The position numbers and the translations under genes are program-made. From NCBI RefSeq assembly GCF_030009775.1, contig NZ_JASCTH010000006.1, forward strand, positions 62,001-126,000: a stretch of DNA of 64,000 bases, written 5' to 3'. A model generated the notes under the pieces. It worked only from the letters and a program-made list of their open reading frames with translations. It searched no databases and was not told the DNA's origin. Positions within the stretch are counted from its first letter, which is position 1, and each line of letters begins with the position of its first letter. Below, one piece after another: positions 47,937-57,333 of this stretch. The DNA is from Actinoplanes sandaracinus. Lineage in GTDB: Bacteria > Actinomycetota > Actinomycetes > Mycobacteriales > Micromonosporaceae.

Positions 47937-49481
47937 CTAGTAGCCGTACAGCTCGATCTCGTTGACGCTGACCTTGTAGCCGGGGCCCTCGTCGCTTTTC
48001 GGCAGCGCGGTCAGGAAGACCAGGACGTACTGGTACTTCTGGTTCGGGTCGAAACCGGTGAAGTACCACTTCGTTCCGGCGCCGCCCTCGGGCTTCTCGT
48101 CGCTGAGCGAGGTGAACTGTTCCAGCAGCTGCTTGTCACCGTTCGACGAGTCGCCGGGGTCGCCGGGGCCGGTCCGCACGTCCATCGTCGCGCCCGGCGC
48201 CGACGTCAGCACCCGCACCTCGGAGAGGGAGCGGGCCTGACCCAGGTTGATCAGGATGCCCATCCCGTCCTTCAGGCCGCCGAACTTGGAGGCGTTGAAC
48301 GTCTGGGTCGACCAGCCGGTGTCCGCGTCGCCGTCAACGGTCAGTTTCGCCTCGGCGGCGTCGACGCGGTCACCCGGCGGCGCGTCGACCAGGCGCACCA
48401 TGCTTCCGGAGAGTGCGATCTTCTCCGGCGCGGGAAGTGGCGCGCTGCTGTTGTTGCCGCCGGCGGGAGCGTTCGTCGGTGTGGTGCCGGTGACGCCGCT
48501 GCTGCTGTTGTTGTTGCTCGTCTCGCCGATCGCGCGGATGCCGAAGACCAGGCCGATGATCGCGATGATGATCAGGGCGCCGACACCGACCAGGATCTTG
48601 GGTGCGCTGCGGATCGGCTCGTTCGACGACGCGGTGCCCTGCACGAAGCGGAGCGGGCCGACGTCCTCGTACTCCTCGTCCTCGGCGGCGGCGTCGAGCC
48701 GGCCCAGCTCCGCGGTGAGCGCGTCGGAGGCGGGCGCGACGACCCGGCGGTCGAGCAGGTCCATGGTGAGATCGTCGAGGTACGCCGGGATGCCGGCCCG
48801 GATCTGCCGCGGGGCGGCCGGGTTGCCGGCGCTGTCGCGGTTGGCGTCGGTCAGAGCGGAGCGACCCACCTCGGCGTGCGGCCAGTGACCGGTGAGTGCG
48901 AAGTAGAGGATGCCGCCGACCGCACGGACGTCGAGCTCGGTGCTGTCGGCCTCATCGGCTCGCGCGTCGGCCAGCACGACCCGGTTGTCGTCGGCGATCA
49001 GGGTGCTGCCGGGATGCACGTTTCCGTGGATCATGCCGGTGGCGTGCACCGCGGTGAGCGCGTCGGCGACCGAGCGCGCGATCGTGATCGCCCGGGCCGG
49101 GTCCAGTGGGCCCTCGGCGCCGACCAGGTCACGCAGCGACTCGCCGTCGACCCACTCCCGGACCACGTAGGCCCGCTCTTCCTCGTCGATGGCGTCGTAG
49201 ACGCCGGCGAGGTTGGGGTGGATCACCCGGCTCGCGGCGACCGCGGCCTGGAGCATCTCGGTCGCGGAGTCACCGCCGGGGTGCCTGAGCACGACAGCGA
49301 CCGGTCGCCGGAGGATCACGTCGATGCCGCGCCACACCTGGCGGCCGGCACTGTCATTGTTGACGTGCTCTTCCAGTTGATAGCGCTCGGCCAGAACCTC
49401 ACCGGCGGCGGGGGCACCGAAGGTCAAGACCGGTCCGGCCTCGTCGGCCGCGGTCTCGTGGCCTTCGCCGACCTGGGTCAC
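47937..49481 (-). CDS. Transmembrane pseudokinase with extracellular discoidin-like domain
   Basis: 514 aa. A kinase-like fold spans about residues 20-265, but the catalytic residues are gone: the VAIK lysine position reads VAVVLR, HRD reads HGN (GMIHGNVHPGSTL) and DFG reads LADA. A membrane helix (about 295-320), an Asn/Ser-rich linker and a C-terminal beta-rich, discoidin/carbohydrate-binding-like domain follow. In M. tuberculosis the same modules are fused to MurJ in one protein (MviN, Rv3910), whose phosphorylated pseudokinase recruits FhaA. Here it is a separate gene after murJ. GTG 49481 has GGGAGG 6 nt upstream. Confidence 0.87.
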   Translation of the reverse strand: MTQVGEGHETAADEAGPVLTFGAPAAGEVLAERYQLEEHVNNDSAGRQVWRGIDVILRRPVAVVLRHPGGDSATEMLQAAVAASRVIHPNLAGVYDAIDEEERAYVVREWVDGESLRDLVGAEGPLDPARAITIARSVADALTAVHATGMIHGNVHPGSTLIADDNRVVLADARADEADSTELDVRAVGGILYFALTGHWPHAEVGRSALTDANRDSAGNPAAPRQIRAGIPAYLDDLTMDLLDRRVVAPASDALTAELGRLDAAAEDEEYEDVGPLRFVQGTASSNEPIRSAPKILVGVGALIIIAIIGLVFGIRAIGETSNNNSSSGVTGTTPTNAPAGGNNSSAPLPAPEKIALSGSMVRLVDAPPGDRVDAAEAKLTVDGDADTGWSTQTFNASKFGGLKDGMGILINLGQARSLSEVRVLTSAPGATMDVRTGPGDPGDSSNGDKQLLEQFTSLSDEKPEGGAGTKWYFTGFDPNQKYQYVLVFLTALPKSDEGPGYKVSVNEIELYGY

Positions 49482-49710
49482 CAGTCCTCCCTCGGTGGTG
49501 CATTCCATGGCGTTCGCAAATCGTTGGCGCTGCTTCCCGGCACCGGGGACGGCGGGCTCCCGCCGTCCATGCCGACACCGACCATACCCGTACTCGGCCA
49601 TGCTCTGGCAGGTCGTCCCCCCGGCGCGGCACCGGTATTGAGCGCTCCGGAGCGGGCGATCCGGTGTCGGATCAGCCGGGATTCACCTGTTCAGGAGGGA
49701 TATCGGGTGA

Positions 49711-51438
49711 TCAGCGGCTGATCTTCCGGCGCACCATCGCGACCACCTGACTGACCTCGGCGACGCGCAGGAGCAGCGCCACGCTCAGGTAGACGGTCAG
49801 GATCACGACGCCACCGACGGCGAGTTGCGTGATCGCCTCGATCCGGCCGTCCGGCGCGCCCGAGCCCGGCAGCAGGCGCACCACCAGCAGAGCCACTCCG
49901 GCGGCCACTCCGGCGGCCACCGTCACCTTGCACAGCGCCGCGAACACCGAGCCCAGGTTGAGCCGGCCGATCCGGCGCCGCAGCACACTCAGCGAGATCA
50001 GCGCGGAGAGCAGGTAGGAGATGCCGTTGGCGGCCGTCATGCCGGCGGCCGTCAGCGCCTCGTCCAGGATCGCGGCGAAGGCGAAGTAGGCGCCGATCCG
50101 GACCGCCACCACCGGCAGGTTGATCAACGCGACGGTCTTGTTGCCCTGCAGCGCATAGAAGGCGTTGGTGCACAGGAAGCTGATCGACAGGGGCACCACG
50201 GCGAACGCGGCGACGGTCAGCACCGTGCCCATCGCCAGCGCGTCGGCATTGGTGATCCGGCCGCCCTGGAAGAGGAAGACTGCGATCGGGTCGCTCAGCA
50301 CCGCGTAGACCACCACGATCGGGGCCAGGGCCGCCGTGACCAGTTTGATGCCCCGGCTCAGGTCCTCGCTGATCTCGGCGTACCGGCCCTCGGCGGCGGC
50401 CGCGCTCATCTTCGGCAGCAGCGCGGTCATCACCGAGACGCCGATGATGCCGTGCGCCATCATCATGAGCAGGAAGACGTTGTTGAAAGCCAGGGCGCCG
50501 GGGCTGTCGTCGCCGGAGTCGTTGAGGATCCGGACCACCGCGAAGACCGCGACCTGGTTGGCGGCCACGTAACAGAGCATCCAACCGGCCAGGTTGCCGA
50601 TCTCGCGCAGCCCGAGCGACCGCGGGTCCCAGCGCCAGGCCCAGCGGAAACCGACCTTGCGCAGAGCCGGCAGCAGACCAACGGTCTGGACCACCATGCC
50701 GAGCAGAGTTCCGCCGCCCATCAGCGCGATCTGGGCGGGGCTGATGTTCTCCGGGGTCAGCTCCTTCTCGGCGCCGAAGACCAGCAGGAACACCCCGCAC
50801 ACCGCGATGACGACGATGTTGTTGAGGATCGGCGCCCACATCGGCGCGGCGAAATGCCCGCGGACGTTCAGGACCGCGCCGATCAGGGCGGACACGCCGG
50901 TGAAGAAGATGATAGGCAGGATCAGGTAGGCGAAGTTGGTGACCAGGTCGCGGTAGTGGTTGCCGGCGTCGCCGCTGGCCTGGATCGCGGTGATCAGCGA
51001 CGCCGCGGCCACCACCAGGACGGTGGCCACCCCGAGCATGACCACGGCGAAGGAGAGCAATTTCCGGGTGAACTCCTCGCCGCCGTCGGCATCGCTCTTG
51101 CGCCGCCGGACCAGCAGCGGGATCAGCACGCTGGACAGGACCCCGCCGAGCAGCAGCTCGTAGATCTGGCCCGGAAGGAACTGCGCGCTGGTGTAGGCGT
51201 TACCGACCGCCCCGCCGAGGGCCATCCCGATCAGGGCGTTACGGACGAAGCCGATGATCCGGCTGACCAGGCTGCCGACCGCCATGATCGCGCTCTGGCC
51301 GGTGGTGCTCCCGTCCTCGGACGGCGCCCGCTCCTCGCCCGGGGCCGGGCCGTCCACCGAGACCACGGTGACGCCCTCCTGCATCGGAGGCCGTCCGTCC
51401 GGTGCCGCGTGCTTGCTGCGGTACAGGCCGCCGTTCAC
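49711..51438 (-). CDS. murJ: Lipid II flippase MurJ
   Basis: 575 aa with about 14 membrane helices across residues 45-565, MviN/MurJ family. It should flip lipid II across the membrane for peptidoglycan synthesis. Family segments such as SLVSRIIGFVRNALIGMALG, NNIVVIAVCGVFL and AFNNVFLLMMMAHGIIGVSVMTALLP are evident. GTG 51438 follows GGAGG with good spacing; the open frame continues upstream into the neighbouring gene without support. It ends in VRRKISR, with no fused kinase domain. Confidence 0.93.
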   Translation of the reverse strand: MNGGLYRSKHAAPDGRPPMQEGVTVVSVDGPAPGEERAPSEDGSTTGQSAIMAVGSLVSRIIGFVRNALIGMALGGAVGNAYTSAQFLPGQIYELLLGGVLSSVLIPLLVRRRKSDADGGEEFTRKLLSFAVVMLGVATVLVVAAASLITAIQASGDAGNHYRDLVTNFAYLILPIIFFTGVSALIGAVLNVRGHFAAPMWAPILNNIVVIAVCGVFLLVFGAEKELTPENISPAQIALMGGGTLLGMVVQTVGLLPALRKVGFRWAWRWDPRSLGLREIGNLAGWMLCYVAANQVAVFAVVRILNDSGDDSPGALAFNNVFLLMMMAHGIIGVSVMTALLPKMSAAAAEGRYAEISEDLSRGIKLVTAALAPIVVVYAVLSDPIAVFLFQGGRITNADALAMGTVLTVAAFAVVPLSISFLCTNAFYALQGNKTVALINLPVVAVRIGAYFAFAAILDEALTAAGMTAANGISYLLSALISLSVLRRRIGRLNLGSVFAALCKVTVAAGVAAGVALLVVRLLPGSGAPDGRIEAITQLAVGGVVILTVYLSVALLLRVAEVSQVVAMVRRKISR

Positions 51439-51487
51439 CCAAGCCTCCAGAGCCCTACCGATATTGGAGCCACCATAAGCGCAGAAG

Positions 51488-52366
51488 TCAGACGTGGTGC
51501 CGCAGGAGGGTGCCGGGCTCGGCGCCGGCCAGGGTCTCCACCATCCAGCATGCCTCCAGCGGGACCAGGGGCTCACTCAGCGCGTCGAGCACGGTCGGAT
51601 GATCGCAGCCGGACTCGGTCAGCGCGCCGAGGAGAGCCGGCACCGCCGCCAGGTCACCGGAGTCGGCGATCCGGCGGGCCAGGGGGCGCGTTTCGGCGTA
51701 CCACTCCTGGTGGGGAAGAAGGGTGAGGAGGGCGGTCGTACGGCGTACCAGATCGGAGAGGTCCTCGTGGGGGAAGCGGTGACCCGCGCGGACATGGAGC
51801 CGCGCCGGGGCCGGGGCGCTCAGGGCGGCGATCGCGGCCTCGTCCAGAACCTGCGGTGACGGTGTCGCCGGAACCGGCCACCACCGCTCGTCCGCGAAGA
51901 ACGGCAGCGGAGCCTGCTCGGGGCCGGCCGGCAGTGCCGCCGTGACCTCCCGGCGCAGAGAGCGGTACGCCGCCTCGCGCACCGCCGCGATCGTGGCCGG
52001 ATCGTCGTCGTCGACGGCCGGCGCGAACGGTGAGAGCAACGCCACCACCAGACCGGGATGCGGCAGCAGTGGATCGGACAGGGCGATCACCCGGGCGAAG
52101 GATTCCAGTTCCCCCCAGTGCAGCGCGGCCGGGTACGGCCCCTCGGCCGGAGCCCAGCCCAGTTGGACCGGCTCGCTGGAAGCGGGTCGCCGGAGCCCGA
52201 GATGCCGCTCGCCGGAAGCCAGGTCGATGTCGAGGACCAGCGCATATCCGCCCACGACAGGGAAGGAGACGTGCAGCTCCGCGGGGAGATCATCGATCCC
52301 GGACAGCCCACCGGTCCAGAAGGCGGGGTCATGGGACAGGCGGTACAGCACCTCGGAAACGGGCAT
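51488..52366 (-). CDS. Hypothetical protein upstream of murJ
   Basis: 292 aa from ATG 52366 (MPVSEVLYRLSHDPAFWTGG), soluble, no signal peptide. It has no motif I can name. The C-terminal third looks like alpha-helical repeats (PALLGALTESGCDHPTVLDAL). It lies 49 bp upstream of murJ on the same strand. In M. tuberculosis this place holds a MutT-like gene and a large DUF6049 gene, both absent here. Confidence 0.68.
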   Translation of the reverse strand: MPVSEVLYRLSHDPAFWTGGLSGIDDLPAELHVSFPVVGGYALVLDIDLASGERHLGLRRPASSEPVQLGWAPAEGPYPAALHWGELESFARVIALSDPLLPHPGLVVALLSPFAPAVDDDDPATIAAVREAAYRSLRREVTAALPAGPEQAPLPFFADERWWPVPATPSPQVLDEAAIAALSAPAPARLHVRAGHRFPHEDLSDLVRRTTALLTLLPHQEWYAETRPLARRIADSGDLAAVPALLGALTESGCDHPTVLDALSEPLVPLEACWMVETLAGAEPGTLLRHHV

Positions 52367-52469
52367 AGCGCCATCCTGCCCGGCGGCGGGTCCGGGTGCC
52401 ACGGTCGCCCTCCGAACGCCCCACCCGGCGCCCTTGAGCGGAGCGGAGGCCAGATAGGCTGGTCATCCC

Positions 52470-53900
52470 ATGTCTGTGTTGAACTCCGCCCAGCAGAAAG
52501 CGGTAGCCGAGCTGCTCCGCGTGTCCCCCGTCGCCGATGAGCTCGGGGGCCGCTTCGTCGTCGCGGGCCATGAGCTGCACCTGGTCGGCGGGTCGGTCCG
52601 CGACGCGCTGCTCGGCAGCCTCAACGACGACCTCGATTTCTGCACCGACGCCCGTCCGGAGCAGACCCTCGCCGTGGTGAACGGCTGGGCCGACGCGATC
52701 TGGGAGACCGGGCGTGAGTTCGGCACGATCGGCATCCAGAAGGACGGGCTGCGGATCGAGATCACCACGTACCGGGCGGAAGCCTATGACGGTGTGACCC
52801 GAAACCCGGTGGTCTCCTACGGTTCGTCCCTTCTCGACGACCTGGAGCGGCGCGACTTCACCATTAACGCCATGGCGGTTTCGCTGCCGGGGCACGAGTT
52901 CACCGATCCGTTCGGCGGGCTTCAGGACCTGGCCGCACGCGTGATCCGCACGCCGGCCGCACCGGCGGTCTCGTTCGGTGACGATCCACTTCGGATGCTG
53001 CGCGCCGCCCGGTTCGCCGCGAAGCTCCGGTTCACAGTGGATGAAGCGGTCATCTCCGCCATGACGGACATGGCGGCCGATCTCGACCGAATCACCGCAG
53101 AGCGGATCCGGGACGAGTTCACCAAGCTGATGTGCGCCGCCGACCCGCTCACCGGGCTGCGGCTGCTGGTCGACACCGGGCTCGCCGACCGTTTCCTGCC
53201 GGAGATCGCCGGACTGAAACTGGAGATCGACGAGCACGCCCAGCACAAAGACGTCTACGAGCACACCCTGACCGTGGTCAGCAACGCGATGCGGCTGGAA
53301 GGCGACGACAGCCCCGACTTCGTGCTGCGGATGGCCGCGCTCATGCACGACATCGGCAAGCCGGCCACCAAAGCGGTCGGCCGGGACGGCCGGGTCAGCT
53401 TCCATCACCACGAGGTGGTCGGCGCACGGCTCACCAAGCAGCGGATGAAAGCTCTTAAATACCCCAAGGACGTGACCACCGACGTGGTCGGGCTGGTCGC
53501 CCTTCACCTGCGTTTCTACGGGTACGGCCGGGGCGAGTGGACGGATTCCGCGGTGCGCCGGTACGTCACCGACGCCGGCCCGCTCCTGTCCCGGCTGCAC
53601 AAGCTGACCCGGTCCGACGTCACCACCCGTAACCGGCGCAAGGCCGCGGGCCTGGCCGCCGACTACGACGCGCTGGAGGACCGGATCGCCCGGATCGCCG
53701 CCGAGGAGGACCTCGCCAAGGTCCGCCCCGACCTGGACGGCAACGCGATCATGGAGTTGCTCGGGCTGCCGCCGGGGCCGGTCGTCGGGCAGGCCTGGCG
53801 CCACCTGAAAGAGCTCCGCCTCGACCGGGGGCCGCTGGATCGCGACGAGGCCGAGGCGGAACTCCTCAAATGGGCCCGTGAGCAGGGCCACATCGCCTGA
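52470..53900 (+). CDS. cca: CCA tRNA nucleotidyltransferase
   Basis: 476 aa. The class II nucleotidyltransferase motif is LVGGSVRDALLGSLNDDLDF with catalytic aspartates, followed by the RRDFTINAMAV motif and the tRNA-binding arm. The HD domain has LMHDIGKP (about 290-300). It adds or repairs the 3' CCA of tRNAs, needed here since the tRNA genes lack encoded CCA. It is divergent from the murJ unit. Its stop abuts the stop of the next gene with no spacer. Confidence 0.95.
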   Translation: MSVLNSAQQKAVAELLRVSPVADELGGRFVVAGHELHLVGGSVRDALLGSLNDDLDFCTDARPEQTLAVVNGWADAIWETGREFGTIGIQKDGLRIEITTYRAEAYDGVTRNPVVSYGSSLLDDLERRDFTINAMAVSLPGHEFTDPFGGLQDLAARVIRTPAAPAVSFGDDPLRMLRAARFAAKLRFTVDEAVISAMTDMAADLDRITAERIRDEFTKLMCAADPLTGLRLLVDTGLADRFLPEIAGLKLEIDEHAQHKDVYEHTLTVVSNAMRLEGDDSPDFVLRMAALMHDIGKPATKAVGRDGRVSFHHHEVVGARLTKQRMKALKYPKDVTTDVVGLVALHLRFYGYGRGEWTDSAVRRYVTDAGPLLSRLHKLTRSDVTTRNRRKAAGLAADYDALEDRIARIAAEEDLAKVRPDLDGNAIMELLGLPPGPVVGQAWRHLKELRLDRGPLDRDEAEAELLKWAREQGHIA

Positions 53901-55064
53901 CTAGGCGCGGCCCAGGGAGATACCCCGGCCGAGGAAGTCCTGCGGCAGCCGGCTGCTCTGCCGCAGCTTCCCGGTCAGGTCGTAGACGCCGACGTCCAGA
54001 CCCCTCACGGTCAGGATCTGGTCGTCGGCGATGAACCGCACCTGCTCGACGAGCGGCAAGGTGGCGACGATCCGGCCGGTCGCCACCTCGGCGATCCGGA
54101 TGCCGTCCTCCTCGGCGGCGTCCGGCAGGAGAGCCACGTAGCGGCCGTCCGGTGACCAGGCCGCCGAACCGGCCGGCACACCCGGCACCGGAAGCGTGCG
54201 CAGCGGCTTCCCGGTCGCCACGGAGAACACCCTGATGTCGCGGACGGTGTCCGGCAGGGCCTCCGACCGCTCCACCCGCGGGTCCCGCTGCGCGATGGCG
54301 ATCTCCTCGCCGCCCGGCAGCCAGGTGAAGTTACAGTAGGACGGGCAGAGTGCGATCGCGTCGGGCATCTCCCGGTCCACCGCGGCGCCGGTCTTCGCGT
54401 CGATGAGCCGCACGCCGCCCCGCAGCAGCGACAACAGCAGCGTCTTACCGTCCGCGGACCATTCGACGCCGCGGCCGGAGCCGTGGCCGAGCTGGCGCGT
54501 CTGGCCGGTGACCGAGTCGAGGATGCCGATCTGGGCGGTGATGCCGTCATCGGTCATGACGTACCGGCCGGCCGGCGCGCCGTCGAAGCCCTGGTAGCCG
54601 CCCGAGAAGGCCCGGTAGCGGCCGGTGCTCCGGTCCAGGGCGACGTTGCCCTCCTGCACTGTCTTCGGCGCGACCGCGGTCACTCCGTTCGGGCCGTTCA
54701 CCTCGCGACGGCCCACCGAGGTGACCACGAGATCACCGGGCAGCCGCACCGGAGCGGCCCACCAGTCCTTGCGGATCGCCGGGGCGGTCGCCACGGTGCT
54801 CGGGACCGGCACCACCGGAGCCGTGCTCGGCGGGACCGAGGCGACCGGCTGCGGACGCGGACCGCCGTTCCACCCGTCCAGGACGGCGTAGGGCGTGATC
54901 ACCGCGCCGGCCAGCACGACCGCGGCCGCTCCCAGCAGCGCCTGCCGCCGGCGGCGGATCCGGCGCCCGCGCACCCGGGCCACCGAGGCGAGATCGTGCG
55001 CGTTCGGAGCGCTGTCGGCCAGGTCCCGGACCGCAGCCCCCACCATGTCCTCCAACCGCGTCAT
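53901..55064 (-). CDS. Membrane-anchored beta-propeller (WD40/TolB-like) protein
   Basis: 387 aa. A cytoplasmic N-terminus (~40 residues, basic RRIRRRRQ), one membrane helix (about 42-62), a Pro/Val-rich linker, then an extracytoplasmic domain with beta-propeller-like repeats such as GRGVEWSADGKTLLL and SAAWSPDGRYVALLPD. It overlaps the upstream sigma gene by 4 bp, so it may act as the sigma's sensor or antagonist, as in other SigE-family pairs. No anti-sigma motif is visible. Confidence 0.75.
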   Translation of the reverse strand: MTRLEDMVGAAVRDLADSAPNAHDLASVARVRGRRIRRRRQALLGAAAVVLAGAVITPYAVLDGWNGGPRPQPVASVPPSTAPVVPVPSTVATAPAIRKDWWAAPVRLPGDLVVTSVGRREVNGPNGVTAVAPKTVQEGNVALDRSTGRYRAFSGGYQGFDGAPAGRYVMTDDGITAQIGILDSVTGQTRQLGHGSGRGVEWSADGKTLLLSLLRGGVRLIDAKTGAAVDREMPDAIALCPSYCNFTWLPGGEEIAIAQRDPRVERSEALPDTVRDIRVFSVATGKPLRTLPVPGVPAGSAAWSPDGRYVALLPDAAEEDGIRIAEVATGRIVATLPLVEQVRFIADDQILTVRGLDVGVYDLTGKLRQSSRLPQDFLGRGISLGRA

Positions 55065-55576
55065 CGGGCACCTCCCATCGACACCGGCCGGTCGCCGACC
55101 AGTAGGCGCAACTTGTTGAGGGCACGGGAGGCCTGACTGGCCACCGTCCCCGGGCGGCAGCCGAGAACCTCGGCGGTCTCCTCCACCGAGCGGTCCTCCA
55201 GATAACGCATCACCAGCACGGCGCGCTGCCGCTCCGGCAGCGACAACAGGGCCTCCCGGACCGCGATCCGGTCAGTCACGTCCTGGTCGTGCCGCCCGGC
55301 GGCGGCACGGTCCGGCACCTCGGCGACCGTCACCTCGTTGCGGCGTCCGGGCCGGCGCCAGGCGGACGCCCGGTCGTTGTAGATGATCTTCCGTACGTAG
55401 GCCTCGGCGTCCCCGTGGATTCGGGGCCATCGTGCGTACGCCTTGGCCAGCGCGCCCTGCACCAGGTCCTGCGCCGACTCGCGGTCCCCCGTCAGAGCGT
55501 GCGCGATCCGGAGCAACGACTGCCCCCTGTCCGCGACGAACGCGGTGAACTCGTCTTCGAGTGACTGCTTCACCAA
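55061..55576 (-). CDS. SigE-family ECF RNA polymerase sigma factor
   Basis: 171 aa. Region 2 reads FTAFVADRGQSLLRIAHALTGDRESAQDLVQGALAKAYARWPRI and region 4 LPERQRAVLVMRYLEDRSVEETAEVLGCRPGTVASQASRAL. This is the common actinobacterial SigE-type ECF with a short linker. The gene overlaps its downstream membrane-protein partner (ATGA at 55061-55064). Confidence 0.9.
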   Translation of the reverse strand: MVKQSLEDEFTAFVADRGQSLLRIAHALTGDRESAQDLVQGALAKAYARWPRIHGDAEAYVRKIIYNDRASAWRRPGRRNEVTVAEVPDRAAAGRHDQDVTDRIAVREALLSLPERQRAVLVMRYLEDRSVEETAEVLGCRPGTVASQASRALNKLRLLVGDRPVSMGGAR

Positions 55577-55689
55577 TCACCTCCGACGGGCTAGACGGTC
55601 GGCGGATCCAGATCTTTGCATGTGACTTCCTCACAGCCTGGGGTTCTTCCCGGCCGGGGTTCTTCGCCACCGCGGGGCAGACTGGAGGC

Positions 55690-56145
55690 ATGTTCGTCAT
55701 CGACTCCCCGATCGGCCCGCTGGGCATCGCCGTCGACGGCGACGCCGTGGTGGGCGTGCGATTCGGCGTGCCGGCCGGCGCCACCGCCGAGCATCCGGCG
55801 GCTGAGCAGCTGCGGGCCTACTTCATGGGCGAGCTCACCGACTTCACCGTGCCGTTCGACCTGCGCGGCGGATCGGCGTTCGAGCGGGCGGTCTGGGGTG
55901 AGATCGCGCGCATCCCGTACGGCGAGATGATCACCTATGGGGCGATCGCCACCGCGCTGGGCGACCCGGGAGCGGCCCGGGCCGTCGGCACGGCCTGCAA
56001 TCGCAACCCGATCCCGGTGATCGTGCCGTGCCATCGGGTGGTCGGCGCCGGCGGCAAGATGGTCGGCTTCGGCGGCGGGCTCGACCGCAAGCGCATCCTG
56101 CTGGAGCTGGAGGCGGGCGTGGCGCTGCGGCGGGCGTGGGGCTGA
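55690..56145 (+). CDS. ogt: Methylated-DNA--protein-cysteine methyltransferase
   Basis: 151 aa. The acceptor cysteine is in VIVPCHRVVG (C114); the helix-turn-helix ERAVWGEIARIPYGEMITYG precedes it. It removes O6-alkyl groups from guanine by suicidal transfer to the cysteine. ATG 55690 is chosen because the family fold (MFVIDSPIGPLGIAV) begins there. It is followed by a bidirectional terminator. Confidence 0.93.
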   Translation: MFVIDSPIGPLGIAVDGDAVVGVRFGVPAGATAEHPAAEQLRAYFMGELTDFTVPFDLRGGSAFERAVWGEIARIPYGEMITYGAIATALGDPGAARAVGTACNRNPIPVIVPCHRVVGAGGKMVGFGGGLDRKRILLELEAGVALRRAWG

Positions 56146-56185
56146 ACCGGTCCGGCCGCGGTCGGCGTCCTTCTGCGCGGATATG

Positions 56186-56217
56186 AAAAGCCGGCCCACG
56201 ACGTGGGCCGGCTTTTT
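56186..56217. terminator. Bidirectional rho-independent terminator
   Basis: Stem AAAAGCCGGCCCAC / GTGGGCCGGCTTTTT around a GAC loop, with A-tract and T-tract on either side, between converging ogt and ino1. Confidence 0.9.
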
Positions 56218-56233
56218 CATCAGTCGAGGCTGA

Positions 56234-57313
56234 TCAGCTCTCGATGTCGCCGCGGATGAACGCCTCGACGGCCGCGTGGGCGTCGTGGTCGCTGTACTGA
56301 ACCGGCGGAGACTTCATGAAGTAGGACGACGCCGACAGGATCGGGCCGCCGATGCCGCGGTCCTTGGCGATCTTCGCCGCGCGGACCGCGTCGATGATCA
56401 CGCCGGCCGAGTTCGGGGAGTCCCACACCTCGAGCTTGAGCTCGGCGTTGAGCGGGGTGTCACCGAACGAACGGCCTTCGAGGCGGATGTACGCCCACTT
56501 GCGGTCGTCGAGCCACGGCACGTGGTCGGACGGGCCGATGTGCACGTCGCTCTTGATCATCTCGTGCGGGATCTGGCTCGTGACCGACTGGGTCTTCGAG
56601 ATCTTCTTCGAGACCAGGCGGTTGCGCTCCAGCATGTTCATGAAGTCCATGTTGCCGCCGAAGTTGAGCTGGTACGTGCGGAGCAGCTCGACACCGCGGT
56701 CCTCGAACAGCTTCGCCAGCGCGCGGTGCACGATGGTCGCGCCGACCTGGCTCTTGATGTCGTCACCGACGATCGGCAGGCCGGCGTCGGTGAACTTCTG
56801 CGCCCAGACCGGGTCGGAGGCGATGAAGACCGGCAGAGCGTTCACGAACGCGCAGCCGGCGTCGATCGCGGCCTGCGCGTAGAACTTGTCGGCCTCCTCG
56901 GAGCCCACCGGGAGGTAGGAGACGACCACGTCGACCTCGGCGTCACGCAGAGCCTGCACGACGTCGACGACCTCGGCGGAGGACTCCTCGATGATCTCCC
57001 GGTAGTAGGTGCCCAGGCCGTCGAAGGTCGGGCCACGCTGCACCGAGACGCCGGTCGGCGGCACGTCGGTCAGCTTGATGGTGTTGTTCTCGCTGGCGAC
57101 GATCGCCTCGCTGAGGTCCATGCCGACCTTCTTGGCGTCCACATCGAACGCCGCGACGAACTTCACGTCCGATACGTGGTAGTCGCCGAAGGTCACGTGC
57201 ATGAGACCCGGAACGCGGTCGTTGGGGTCGGCGTTCTTGTAGTACTCCACGCCCTGCACGAGGGACGAGGCGCAGTTACCCACACCGACGATGGCGACGC
57301 GGACGGAGCCCAT
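56234..57313 (-). CDS. ino1: Inositol-3-phosphate synthase
   Basis: 359 aa, the short prokaryotic form. The NAD-binding motif [16 protein letters not shown] is at the N-terminus and the catalytic region [15 protein letters not shown] is in the middle. It turns glucose 6-phosphate into inositol 3-phosphate, the precursor of phosphatidylinositol and mycothiol in actinobacteria. ATG 57313 has AAGGAGG 8 nt upstream. It lies 20 bp downstream of the PadR gene, as in M. tuberculosis (Rv0046c-Rv0047c). Confidence 0.96.
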   Translation of the reverse strand: MGSVRVAIVGVGNCASSLVQGVEYYKNADPNDRVPGLMHVTFGDYHVSDVKFVAAFDVDAKKVGMDLSEAIVASENNTIKLTDVPPTGVSVQRGPTFDGLGTYYREIIEESSAEVVDVVQALRDAEVDVVVSYLPVGSEEADKFYAQAAIDAGCAFVNALPVFIASDPVWAQKFTDAGLPIVGDDIKSQVGATIVHRALAKLFEDRGVELLRTYQLNFGGNMDFMNMLERNRLVSKKISKTQSVTSQIPHEMIKSDVHIGPSDHVPWLDDRKWAYIRLEGRSFGDTPLNAELKLEVWDSPNSAGVIIDAVRAAKIAKDRGIGGPILSASSYFMKSPPVQYSDHDAHAAVEAFIRGDIES

Positions 57314-57333
57314 CGCGTTTGCCTCCTTGTTCA

